The notes: generated from the sequence alone by a model not told the origin. DNA of 64,000 bases from Salinimicrobium sp963739625 (GCA_963739625.1 CAVUAU010000009.1:186001-250000), one strand, 5' to 3'. Positions 45,901 through 54,822 are shown, numbered from the stretch's first letter. Made by a program: numbers and translations.

Positions 45901-47098
45901 GAAGTCAGGAAGAAATTAGATATCTGGCAGCCCGCAAAGGCTGGCTTACCCTTTACCAGGATTTTAACCAACAGTACACCCGTGTGGCCAGCGAGCAACT
46001 GGGCATTAATGCTAACGTATCCTTCGTGCCAGATCTCACTATTGAACTTAGTGCCGGCAGGCTATATTCTGAAACTTTTTCAGAGAACTACAGGGTTACG
46101 AATAATGTCTATGTTCCGCTTACCCCGGTAAGATTCGGGAACTTCAATATCTCGACAATCCTGTTGAAAACTGCCTTTAGTGAAACAAGTGCAGAGTCTT
46201 CGGCTATATTTCAGGATTTTCGTGATAACAGGCTTGCAATTGCCCGCCGACTTGCCAGTTGAAAACGGGTATGACCCCAACAATACAGATGCTTCGGGAT
46301 ATCCCGTAGGCTTCGGAAGAAACAGCCAGGACGTTTTACTTCCTGCTTTTCTTGCGGCCTACTCAGGTAAAGATGCAGACAAAATCTCCCTTGGCGCGTT
46401 TAGAGATTTCCCGCTGCCTAACTGGAATATCAAGTACACCGGGTTCATGAGACTGCCATGGTTTAAGAAGACTTTCAAGAGGTTTTCTTTGAATCACGGC
46501 TACACCGCGGGCTACACCATCAACCAGTTCCAAACCAACCTTGACTACGATCCCGAAGATCCCTGAAGCTGTTGACCAGGCCGGGAATTTCAAGAGCGAG
46601 GTCCTGTATTCGAATGTTAACCTTACCGAGCAGTTCAGCCCTCTAATAAGAGTGGATCTTGAAATGATGAACTCTGTAAAGATCCTGGCCGATGTTCAAA
46701 AGGACAGAGCGCTTTCTTTAAGCTTTGACAACAACCTGCTTACCGAGATCAACGGGAATCAATACACGCTGGGGCTTGGATACAGAATAAAAGACCTTAA
46801 GTTTACCACCAAGGTGGGAGGCAAACAGCGCATTTTGAGCAGTGATCTCAATTTTAAGGCAGATGTTTCTTACAGGCACAATGAGACAGTGATAAGATAT
46901 TTGGACATTAGCAACAGCCAGGTGACCGCGGGACAGGATATCTGGGCCATTAATTTTAGTGCAGATTATGCGCTGTCAAAGAACCTTACGGCTTTGGTGT
47001 ATTACGATCACAGTTTCTCTGAATACGCGGTGTCAACAGCATTCCCGCAGACAACAATACGCTCGGGTATAACTTTGAGATATAACTTCGGAAATTAA
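39953..47098 (+). pseudogene. sprA: T9SS outer-membrane translocon / gliding protein SprA, three frameshifts
   Basis: SprA (Sov) forms the giant outer-membrane barrel through which the type IX secretion system exports proteins. The start is TTG 39953, 5 nt after ruvA, with a signal peptide ending FSASAQD. The reading frame breaks three times, each by one extra base: A at 45026 (restoring VNI-EPLRNVRML), A at 46257 (restoring RRLA-VENGYDP) and T at 46564 (restoring DPEDP-EAVDQAG). Removing these three bases yields one 2380-residue protein, normal for SprA, ending in a barrel strand (ITLRYNFGN). If the shifts were real, secretion and gliding would be lost; sequence error is the likelier reading. 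Confidence 0.92.
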
Positions 47099-47108
47099 TA
47101 GCTGCTGC

Positions 47109-47139
47109 TTGAACAAAAGAATTAAAAAAATTAACTTTG
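47109..47139 (+). promoter_or_regulatory. Promoter of gcvH
   Basis: TTG at 47109-47111, 20-nt spacer, and -7 box TAACTTTG at 47132-47139; the start of transcription is expected near 47146, 15 nt before ATG 47161. One of the best matches to the Bacteroidota promoter consensus in the window. Confidence 0.65.
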
Positions 47140-47160
47140 CTAGAATAAATAACTAACCAA

Positions 47161-47541
47161 ATGAAGATTCCAAAAGATTTAAAGTACACCAATGATCACG
47201 AATGGGTGAAAGTTGAAGGGGATATTGCCATTGTTGGTATTACCGATTTTGCCCAGGGAGAATTGGGTGATATTGTATATGTTGAAGTTGAAACTGTTGA
47301 TGAAACCCTGGAGAGGGAAGAAGTGTTTGGAACTGTGGAAGCAGTAAAAACAGTGTCTGATCTTTTTGCTCCGCTTTCTGGAGAGATCATTGAATTCAAC
47401 CAAAGCCTGGAAGACGAGCCTGAAAAAGTAAATTCAGATCCTTATGGAGAGGGATGGATGGTAAAGATCAGGTTCAGTGATGCTTCTGAAATTGATGATT
47501 TACTCTCGGCCGAAGAATATTCAGAGGTTGTTGAGGGCTAA
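47161..47541 (+). CDS. gcvH: Glycine cleavage system H protein
   Basis: 126-residue lipoyl carrier that shuttles the aminomethyl group between the P, T and L proteins of glycine cleavage. The lipoyl-lysine is K63 in GTVEAVKTVSDLFAPLSG, and the HEWVKVEGDIAIVGITDFAQ N-terminus is typical. Full length. Its end overlaps the next gene's TTG start by 11 nt. The other glycine-cleavage genes are not in the window. Confidence 0.97.
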   Translation: MKIPKDLKYTNDHEWVKVEGDIAIVGITDFAQGELGDIVYVEVETVDETLEREEVFGTVEAVKTVSDLFAPLSGEIIEFNQSLEDEPEKVNSDPYGEGWMVKIRFSDASEIDDLLSAEEYSEVVEG

Positions 47542-47944
47542 ATTACTTTTTTTATTACCCGCACTGGCCTACACCTTTTTGGTGTTATACCTGTCATTGA
47601 TTAACCTCGCAGAGACCCCTATTAAAGAATTGGGAGTTAGTGATAAGGTCATGCATGTCTCAGCTTATTTTGGGTTAGGGCTGTTATGGTTATTCTACGC
47701 TATCTTTAATTACAGGAATGACAGGTTTTTAGCTAAATTATTAGTTGTATGTTTGGCTTCGACTGCATTTGGCATTTTTATTGAGGTGTTACAAAAGACA
47801 TTAACAAGTTATCGCCAGCTCGACCTTTTTGATGTTTTGGCTAATATAACGGGAGTGATCATTGCAGCACTTTTGGTGTGGTCTTTAAAGGATTATCTAA
47901 TCAGGTTAAAAGGCAAGATTAATTTATTTTTTATGAAAAAATAA
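47531..47944 (+). CDS. VanZ-like family membrane protein
   Basis: About 137 residues with four membrane helices: MRAKLLFLLPALAYTF, a second after GVSDKVMHVSAYFGLGL, and two more around FGIFIEVLQ and LANITGVIIAALLV. The DKVMHVSAYFGLG and EVLQKTLTSYRQLDLFDVLAN (quoted in part) patterns match VanZ-like proteins, whose function is mostly unknown. I chose TTG 47531, giving the usual N-terminus and an 11-nt overlap with gcvH; the in-frame ATG 47477 would give an unlikely 65-nt overlap. Confidence 0.82.
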   Translation: MRAKLLFLLPALAYTFLVLYLSLINLAETPIKELGVSDKVMHVSAYFGLGLLWLFYAIFNYRNDRFLAKLLVVCLASTAFGIFIEVLQKTLTSYRQLDLFDVLANITGVIIAALLVWSLKDYLIRLKGKINLFFMKK

Positions 47945-47977
47945 TTATTTTAGCCAACCTATAATTAAAACGGAATT

Positions 47978-48703
47978 ATGAAACCCAAGAAAAACGAGAA
48001 AGCCGACTTGTCCAGGAGGAGTGTTCTCTTCTTCCAGATCGGGATGATCTTGATGCTTTTTGTCACATGGATGGCCATTGAATGGAAAACCTATGACAAA
48101 GAGGACCTTGATCTCGGTCAGGTACAGATGGATGCTTTTGAAGAGGAAGAAGTGCCAATTACCGAGTTGAACACACCACCGCCACCACCGCCACCTCCAC
48201 CGCCACCGGCACCCGAAGTGATCGAGGTTGTTGAGGACGAAGAGGAAGTGGAAGAAACCATTATCGAGTCTACCGAGACCAATCAGGAAGAGATTGTTGA
48301 GGTGGAAGAAGTAGAAGTGGTTGAAGAAGAAGAAGAAATTGGAGACGTTCCGTTTGCTGTTATTGAAGATGTGCCAGTTTTTCCCGGTTGTGAAAACGAA
48401 AAGAACAACCAGGCCCGTAAAGACTGTATGAGTGAAAAGATCAATGATTTCGTAAACAAAAGATTTGATACCGGACTTGGTAGTGATCTTGGACTTTCGG
48501 GAATCAACAGGATCTATGTTCAGTTTAGAATTGAGAAAAACGGTGATGTTACTGTACTTGGTGCCCGTGCACCGCACCCAAGACTTAAAACTGAGGCCGA
48601 ACGTGTGGTAAACATGTTGCCTAAAATGAAGCCCGGGAAACAACGTGGTAAACCGGTTGGGGTACTTTACTCTTTGCCAATTACCTTTAGAGTCCAGGAC
48701 TAA
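47978..48703 (+). CDS. TonB family energy transducer, Pro-rich
   Basis: 241-residue inner-membrane protein that spans the periplasm to energise TonB-dependent receptors. A Lys/Arg-rich start, one membrane helix (about 18-38), a run of 11 prolines (about 67-77), a long Glu/Val-rich acidic stretch (about 80-128), then the TonB C-terminal domain (about 135-241) with the Cys pair VFPGCE ... CMSEKI and ending LPITFRVQD. Paralogue of the next gene; each is followed by its own similar terminator. Thirty-three nt after the VanZ-like gene. Confidence 0.9.
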   Translation: MKPKKNEKADLSRRSVLFFQIGMILMLFVTWMAIEWKTYDKEDLDLGQVQMDAFEEEEVPITELNTPPPPPPPPPPPAPEVIEVVEDEEEVEETIIESTETNQEEIVEVEEVEVVEEEEEIGDVPFAVIEDVPVFPGCENEKNNQARKDCMSEKINDFVNKRFDTGLGSDLGLSGINRIYVQFRIEKNGDVTVLGARAPHPRLKTEAERVVNMLPKMKPGKQRGKPVGVLYSLPITFRVQD

Positions 48704-48723
48704 GATAATTCTGTTCAATAGTA

Positions 48724-48755
48724 AAAATCCCGCACTTGTTGCGGGATTTTTTTTT
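48724..48755 (+). terminator. Intrinsic terminator after the first tonB
   Basis: AAAATCCCGCA (48724-48734) pairs with TGCGGGATTTT (48740-48750), loop CTTGT, followed by a long T-run. The same stem core and loop recur after the second tonB gene. Confidence 0.92.
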
Positions 48756-48927
48756 GCTTTTTTTTGAGACCTTTAAAAGGTTGAGCAGGTTTTTTTAAAC
48801 ACCGTGAAATAAAAAGGCATATTATTTGAGAATATAATCACTACTTAACAGTTGTGATGCTTATTTCATGTTGTAGGAGTGCTGTTGAGGCTAAACTTGA
48901 TAAAGATTAACCTTAAATAGCAATAAC

Positions 48928-49647
48928 ATGAAAAACAAAAAGAACAAAAAAGTAGACCTTTCAAGAAGGAGCATTCTCTTTTTTCAGTTTGGGCTCATCC
49001 TGGCCCTTTTTCTGGCCTGGCAGTTGATCGAGTGGAAAGTTGAAGCCGCAGTGCCTCAGGAGCTGGACCGGCTTTCTATGGATGCTTTTCAAGATGAGAC
49101 AGTACCAATTACCGAATTTAAAGAACCGTCCCCGCCAAAAGTTCCCGTAGAAATTGTAGAGCCGCCCAAAGTGATCGACGATGATGATGAGGTTGAGGAA
49201 TCTATTATAGCGCCTACAGAAGATCTTGGTGAAGCAGATCTTAAAGTTGAAGATATCAAGGTGGAAGAGCCAGACGAGGAAATTGATGATTATTCAATTA
49301 TGTCTGTCGAGCAAGTGCCGGTTTTCCCGGGTTGCGAAAATTTGAAGTCGAATGACGCCCGCAGGCAATGCATGGGTGAAAAGATCAATGAGATTGTCAA
49401 CCGCACTTTTGATGTTTCGCTTGCCAATGAACTTGGGCTTAGCGGCATCAACAGGATCTACGTAAGCTTTAAAATTGAACCCGACGGAACGGTTACGGTT
49501 ATTGGCGCACGAGGACCACATCCAAAACTGGAAGAGGAGGCGATAAGGATCGCAAAGACATTGCCCGAGATGCAACCCGGGAAGCAGGGGGGTAAACCTG
49601 TAGGAGTGATATATAGCCTGCCTATTGTTTTTAGAGTTCAGGATTAG
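48928..49647 (+). CDS. TonB family energy transducer, paralogue
   Basis: 239 residues with the same plan as the gene at 47978: basic start KKVDLSRRSILFFQ, one membrane helix (about 18-38), an acidic periplasmic linker and the C-terminal TonB fold with VFPGCE ... CMGEKI, ending LPIVFRVQD. The poly-Pro run is reduced to scattered Pro-Lys units (EPSPPKVP), so the two proteins may reach different distances or partners. The 224-nt gap before it holds the first terminator and no clear -7 box. A product of tandem duplication. Confidence 0.9.
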   Translation: MKNKKNKKVDLSRRSILFFQFGLILALFLAWQLIEWKVEAAVPQELDRLSMDAFQDETVPITEFKEPSPPKVPVEIVEPPKVIDDDDEVEESIIAPTEDLGEADLKVEDIKVEEPDEEIDDYSIMSVEQVPVFPGCENLKSNDARRQCMGEKINEIVNRTFDVSLANELGLSGINRIYVSFKIEPDGTVTVIGARGPHPKLEEEAIRIAKTLPEMQPGKQGGKPVGVIYSLPIVFRVQD

Positions 49648-49666
49648 AAAGCTGAATAAAGGATTG

Positions 49667-49695
49667 AATCCCGCACTTGTTGCGGGATTTTTTTT
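49667..49695 (+). terminator. Intrinsic terminator after the second tonB
   Basis: AATCCCGCA (49667-49675) pairs with TGCGGGATT (49681-49689), loop CTTGT, followed by a T-run. Identical core to the terminator at 48724, which suggests gene and terminator were duplicated together. Confidence 0.92.
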
Positions 49696-50048
49696 GGAGA
49701 GGTGTCAAAAAGGACATTTTTGAAAGGTTTCCTTTCGGACTAGTTTGCCACGAATGCACTAATTTTCCAGCTCTTCTTCTGAAGACGATTTTCAAAAAAT
49801 TTTACACTAATTTCTCTACGGAAGATCCTTCTGTAGCTCGATGATTTTAAAGCCACAGATGTACTGATGGTTTTTTTACTACCAGGATCCTGTTAAACTA
49901 AAAAGTTCAAAACGTGAAACGTTGAACTTGAAACCTGGAACCTGAAACCTTTCAAGGTAAAATTTTGAAGGAAATTGCTTTCAATTTCTTTGGCTTGTTT
50001 ATTTTAGTGTATCTTTCTTCCGGTAATCTAAAACAGGACTTGCAGGAC
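49696..50048 (+). other. Intergenic region with short repeats and a candidate remB promoter
   Basis: No gene seen. It contains a GTCAAAAAGGACATTTTTGA palindrome (49704-49723), and a degenerate GAAACCT-type heptamer run near 49915-49953 (CGTGAAACGTTGAAC, then GAAACCTGGAACCTGAAACC). It also holds a possible promoter with TTG at 49990-49992, a 17-nt spacer and TATCTTTC at 50010-50017, about 31 nt before remB. The open frame from 49965 into remB is ignored because it has no family match before ATG 50049. Confidence 0.5.
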
Positions 50049-52188
50049 ATGACCAGGTTATTTAAGCTACTGTTCCTTTTTCTTCCCTTTCTTTCTTTTT
50101 CTCAAGTATCTCCGGGTGATGATGAACGTTTTCCGCAGTTTGCTGAATGTTCCGAGGTGAGCTTACGAGCAAGAGGAAACATGTTTCATAAACACCTTGA
50201 AAAGCAAATTTTTCGAGAATTTCAAAATTCCTGAAGTTGTCACTGAAGAGAACTACAACGGGACGATTGTAGTCCTTTTTGAAGTAACCAGGGAAGGACA
50301 GTTTAAAATCATTTTTGTAGATGCAGCTTACCCGGAACTTAAGGAAGAGACCTCAAAAGTTTTTGAAAGCCTGCCGCAAGTTCAACCGGCTACGTATAAC
50401 AGCAGGCCAATAAACATGCAGTTTAGGATGCCTGTAAAAATCCCTTTTGAACAGGGGCAGGTAACTTCAGGAGAGAAGGAGCCGGAAATAGAAGTTGTTT
50501 CGGTTCAAAAAGAGGAAGAATTAAAGCCTTTTCAGCAGAAAAAACCTGAGGTGCAGGAATCGACAGAATATGACGAGATAAAATCTCTCAAATTTAATAA
50601 CCCCCGGGCTTCCAGCGAAATCAACATTCCTTTTTCGCATGAACTTTATAACAGGTTTGATGCTGAAGTGAACCGCGTGGGGACAAATTTTCATACTGCC
50701 TCAAAACCATATATGTTCAGTGAGGTGCAGCCGTATTACGATTTTTCCGAAGAGATAGAAAATCTAAAAAAACCTGTAGATTCCTGGCTGGGCCGAAAGA
50801 TTTGGAACGAACACCTGTTCACATTTCAGGGGAAAGACTACTGGTTTTCTGTCGACTTTGGGCTGGATATGCAGGTGGGAAAAGATTTTGACAGTGAACT
50901 CGACGTGACCTACAACAATACGAGGGCAGCCATTTTCCAGGGAGGTCTTGGTAAAAACTTTAATTTCTATTCGGTGGTTTATGAGAACCAGGGTCGCTTT
51001 GCCGATTACTATAACCGCTATGCCGAATCGATAAAACCGGGTACCGAGGGGCCGGCGATCATTCCGGGTCGTGGCATTGCCAAATCCTTCATGGGGCAGG
51101 CTTATGATTATCCCGTGGCCGAGGCATATCTTTCATACAGCCCTGCAAAATTCTTCAACCTTCAGTTTGGGCACGGGAAGAATTTTATTGGGGATGGCTA
51201 CAGGTCTCTTTTGTTAAGTGACAACGCCACGCCTTATCCTTTCTTTAAGTTGAGCACAGAATTCTGGAAGATCAAATACACCAATCTCTGGATGTCGCTG
51301 AGAGATGTAAGGCCCGATGTCACCGGCGAAGGCTCCTTTCGTACGAAATACATGGCGAATCACTACCTAAGCTATAATGTCACAAAGAGGTTGAATATTG
51401 GCTTTTTTGAATCGGTAATGTGGGAGAACGACAACAATCGTGGGTTTGATCTCAATTATCTCAACCCAATCATCTTTTACAGGGCGATCGAGTTTTCTAC
51501 CGGTGCCCAGGCAGGTAATGCAATTATCGGCCTTACCGGGAAGTATAAATGGAACAACCACTTCCTCACCTATGGTCAATGGCTTATTGACGAGTTCTCA
51601 TCTGGTGATGTGTTTGGGGGCGAAGGCAGCTGGAAGAACAAGCATGGTTTTCAACTGGGGACAAAATATTTCAACGCTTTCAATATTCCGCAGCTATACC
51701 TGCAGCTGGAGTACAACCAGGTGCGGCCATATACCTATTCTCATAATACGATCATCCTCAATTACGGGCACAACAATCAATCCATGGCGCATCAATGGGG
51801 AGCCAACTTTAGGGAATTCATTGGGATAGCGCGGTATAAATACGGTCGCTACTACGGAAGTTTAAAAGCTATCTACGGGAAACGCGGCTTTGACTTTAAT
51901 ACCGCGGATGACAACGCGGCTTATGGAGGTGATATCTACAGGAGCGAAGAAGACAGGCCTTTTGAAACAGGAGTAAAAATTGGGCAGGGTAATACAGCCA
52001 ATTCATTTTATTCTGAAGCCGAACTGGGTTATATTGTAAATCCTGCAACCAATCTTAAGTTCTTCGGAAGTTTTATTTACCGCAATTTTGATCCCGAGGT
52101 CAATACTTTCAATACTTTTGACAATACCACTTACTGGCTCAACATCGGCTTGAGAACAGATATTTTTAACTGGTATTTTGACTACTAA
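50049..52188 (+). pseudogene. remB: RemB-like gliding motility outer-membrane protein, one frameshift
   Basis: About 712 residues after correction. A signal peptide (MTRLFKLLFLFLPFLSFSQ) is followed by a TonB C-terminal-like domain (about 27-140) with the FPQFAEC ... CF Cys pair, an acidic Lys/Glu linker (about 140-185) and a long outer-membrane barrel domain (YGQWLIDEF, WGANFREF, ending FNWYFDY). RemB is needed for gliding in Flavobacterium johnsoniae. The frame breaks at 50163-50164: dropping one T from GCTTAC turns VSLRAR into VSYEQEETCFINTLKSKFF and joins the two frames. Either a fresh mutation or a sequence error. Confidence 0.85.
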
Positions 52189-52254
52189 GGAGTCAAAAAG
52201 TTGATTTTCAGCAGGTTTTTTGAAGACCGCCCAAAAATTAACTTTTTTGGAGCC

Positions 52255-52284
52255 TTGTCAAAAAGCAATTAAGGAGTATCTTTG
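52255..52284 (+). promoter_or_regulatory. Promoter of ctaB-coxC
   Basis: TTG at 52255-52257, exactly 19 nt, then TATCTTTG at 52277-52284: a consensus Bacteroidota promoter. The start of transcription is expected near 52291, so the leader before TTG 52305 is only about 14 nt, which supports that start. Confidence 0.7.
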
Positions 52285-52304
52285 CGCCACAAAATTTTTC
52301 CTTT

Positions 52305-53207
52305 TTGGACAACACCCGTGTACATACTTCTTCGATCTCTTTTGTTTCAGATTTAAAGGAGATCACCAAAATCAGGCTCACTGTAAGTGTAGTCTTTTCT
52401 TCAATTGCAGGTTACTTTCTAGGGGCAGATTCTTTCGATTTTCTTACTGTGATCATGCTTGGAGTAGGAGGTTATTGTTTGGTTGGCGCTTCAAATGCTT
52501 ACAACCAGATCATCGAAAAAGATCTGGACCTGTTGATGGATCGCACCAGGAACAGGCCATTGCCATCTGGGAGAATGTCAATAAATATGGCATTTTTCAT
52601 CGCCAGTGCACTTACTATTCTTGGGCTGGTCATCCTGTACCTTATCAATCCTGTGACTGCGATGTTTGGGGCGATAAGCATCTTCCTGTATGTGAGTATT
52701 TACACGCCCTTGAAAACAAAGACGCCTCTTTCTGTATTTGCAGGTGCTTTTCCCGGGGCTATACCATTTATGCTTGGCTGGGTAGCGGCCACCGGAAAAT
52801 TCGGAATTGAACCCGGTACACTTTTTATGGTACAGTTCTTCTGGCAGTTTCCACATTTTTGGGCGCTGGGATGGTGGTTATATGATGACTATGAAAAAGG
52901 AGGTTTTTTCATGTTGCCAACGGGTAAAAAGGACAAGGGTACTGCCGTGCAAATTGTGCTTTATACGGTATGGACAGTTCTTGTTTCATTAATTCCGGCC
53001 TTCGGAATGACCGGCGATCTCTTTATCACGCCTGTCTCTGCAGCCCTGGTGCTGGTGTTGGGGCTGGTAATGCTCTACCATGCGATTCAGCTTTATAAGA
53101 ACAGGGATGGCAAATCTGCAAAAAAATTAATGTTGGCGAGTGTATCATACATCACCCTGCTGCAAATAATATATGTACTAGATAAATTAATTCGTGTATG
53201 GATTTAA
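52305..53207 (+). CDS. ctaB: Heme O synthase (protoheme IX farnesyltransferase)
   Basis: 300-residue UbiA-family membrane enzyme that farnesylates heme b to heme o, the precursor of heme a for the aa3 oxidase at 28783. The Asp-rich motifs NAYNQIIEKDLDLLMDRT and the second loop YDDYEKGGFFMLP, with about nine helices, identify it. The TTG at 52305 is used as start; there is no ATG before the conserved ITKIRLTVSVVFSS. Its stop overlaps the following coxC start by 10 nt, so the two are coupled. Confidence 0.95.
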   Translation: MDNTRVHTSSISFVSDLKEITKIRLTVSVVFSSIAGYFLGADSFDFLTVIMLGVGGYCLVGASNAYNQIIEKDLDLLMDRTRNRPLPSGRMSINMAFFIASALTILGLVILYLINPVTAMFGAISIFLYVSIYTPLKTKTPLSVFAGAFPGAIPFMLGWVAATGKFGIEPGTLFMVQFFWQFPHFWALGWWLYDDYEKGGFFMLPTGKKDKGTAVQIVLYTVWTVLVSLIPAFGMTGDLFITPVSAALVLVLGLVMLYHAIQLYKNRDGKSAKKLMLASVSYITLLQIIYVLDKLIRVWI

Positions 53208-53780
53208 CACAAGGAACAGATCATTATAAGAATGCCAGGGCAAAGAAAATGATGCTGTGGTTTGGGATCATAAGTATGGTGATGATGTTCGCCGGGCTTA
53301 CCAGTGCATACGTAGTAAGTAAGAACCGCCCCGATTGGATCTCAGATCTTGAATTGCCCTCTGCTTTCGTGTGGAGTACCCTTTGTATTCTTTTGAGTAG
53401 CGTTACAATAGTTCTTGCTGAAAAAGCGGTTAAAAAGGAGAACAGGAGTCTGGCGACAGGTTTCTTGTTGACCACTTTAGGGCTGGCGGGGATTTTTATT
53501 TCTCTTCAGTTTAAAGGCTTTAGTGAACTTATAGCCAGCGGTTACTACTTCACCGGAAGTGAGAGTACAGTCACCACTTCATTTATTTATGTTGTGGTTT
53601 TGGCGCATTTGGCTCACCTGCTTGGGAGGGATTGTGGTCCTTTTGGTCCTAATTTATAAACATTTTAAACAGCGGTATTATCCCGGTCAAACTCTTGGCT
53701 TAGAACTTGGTGCGACCTACTGGCACTTTGTGGATGCCCTTTGGATCTACCTGTTTTTCTTTTTATATTTCTTTAGATAA
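53198..53780 (+). pseudogene. coxC: Cytochrome c oxidase subunit III (first copy), one frameshift
   Basis: A five-helix subunit III-type protein. The frame from ATG 53198 runs well to AHLAHLLG and then goes out of frame; the second part (GGIVVLLVLIYKHF ... YWHFVDALWIYLF) lies in the +1 frame to 53780. Removing one G from GGG at 53624-53626 restores HLLGGIVV and a 193-residue protein. The conserved YWHFVDxxW motif near the end confirms the family. It starts within ctaB. A second, longer subunit III gene follows at 53826, so loss of this copy might be tolerated, but an error is equally possible. Confidence 0.88.
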
Positions 53781-53790
53781 ATAAAATACT

Positions 53791-53798
53791 TATTTTTG
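53791..53798 (+). promoter_or_regulatory. Candidate -7 box for the second coxC
   Basis: TATTTTTG matches TAnnTTTG, 27 nt before ATG 53826, with TTT at 53768-53770 at a 20-nt spacer. Confidence 0.5.
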
Positions 53799-53825
53799 CC
53801 GAATACTTAAATTCAAACTCTTTCT

Positions 53826-54806
53826 ATGGAAGCTACTGTTACTAGAACAGGTACTGAAGGAAAAACCTGGGGCGGGGGAAATGAACCGTTAAGGGCGAGC
53901 TATGGGAAAATGATGATGTGGTTCTTCATTTTGTCTGATGCTCTTACCTTTTCAGGTTTTCTTGCGTCTTATGGTTTTGCGAGATATAAATTTTCTAATA
54001 CCTGGCCTATTGCAGATGAGGTCTTCACTCACTTTCCTTTTTTACATGGGGTAGAGGCACCAATGTATTACGTGGCCTTTATGACCTTCATCCTTATCTT
54101 CTCTTCTGTGACCATGGTGTTGGCAGTAGATGCAGGAAAACAGATGAAAAAAGGAAAAGTTACTACTTACCTGCTGCTTACGATCATTGGAGGTTTGATC
54201 TTCCTTGGATCTCAGGCATGGGAGTGGAGTACATTTATTCAGGGGAGTCACGGTGCTATTGAAACCAAAGGAGGTAACATCCTGCAGGTGGTAGATGCCG
54301 AAGGAGACCAGGTAGCCCTTTCTTCTTTTGTAACAGCTTCTGCCGGTGAAGAAACAGAACATGAAAGATCAAACGGAATATGGTTTTTAGAAGGTGCAAG
54401 TCTTCCTTCTTACCAGGTTGCCGATGTTGTAAAGAGTTTCGAGGCCAATCCTAATCTTCTTGTTCGTACTCAGGAATTGACAGAGACTGGCGAGAAAATA
54501 GTTCTTACCAGGCAACAATCTATAGAAAAACTTAGAAGCGAGGCAGTAGGTGTTGTGGAAGGTGCAAACCTGCATCACAATGAATATGGGAACAGGCTCT
54601 TTGCTGACTTCTTCTTCTTTATTACAGGTTTCCACGGGTTCCACGTATTTACAGGGGTGGTGATCAATATAATTATCTTCTTCAATGTGCTACTTGGTAC
54701 TTATGAAAGAAGAGGAACTTATGAAATGGTTGAAAAAGTTGGACTGTACTGGCACTTTGTAGACCTTGTATGGGTATTTGTCTTTACATTCTTCTATCTG
54801 GTATAA
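53826..54806 (+). CDS. coxC: Cytochrome c oxidase subunit III (second copy, with insertion)
   Basis: 326 residues. The helices at about 28-50, 78-100 and 115-135, and the C-terminal part with FITGFHGFHVFTG and LYWHFVDLVWVF, are standard subunit III. Between them lies an extra hydrophilic segment of about 100 residues (about 145-255) rich in Glu, Val and Thr, with no Cys and no motif I recognise. It forms one oxidase gene set with the next gene and the first coxC. Confidence 0.93.
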   Translation: MEATVTRTGTEGKTWGGGNEPLRASYGKMMMWFFILSDALTFSGFLASYGFARYKFSNTWPIADEVFTHFPFLHGVEAPMYYVAFMTFILIFSSVTMVLAVDAGKQMKKGKVTTYLLLTIIGGLIFLGSQAWEWSTFIQGSHGAIETKGGNILQVVDAEGDQVALSSFVTASAGEETEHERSNGIWFLEGASLPSYQVADVVKSFEANPNLLVRTQELTETGEKIVLTRQQSIEKLRSEAVGVVEGANLHHNEYGNRLFADFFFFITGFHGFHVFTGVVINIIIFFNVLLGTYERRGTYEMVEKVGLYWHFVDLVWVFVFTFFYLV

Positions 54807-54822
54807 TTGAGAAAATAAAAAA

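Noticed and set aside
49965..50234. Separate small gene before remB
   Set aside because: Its second half encodes the RemB signal peptide and first domain. It is the 5' part of remB split by the extra T at 50163-50164, not a gene of its own.
52220..52810. 196-codon plus-strand open frame overlapping ctaB
   Set aside because: It is the out-of-frame reading of the heme O synthase gene, whose own frame has all family motifs.
53559..53780. Separate small membrane protein after the first coxC
   Set aside because: It holds the last helices of subunit III in the shifted frame and joins the upstream frame when one G is removed.
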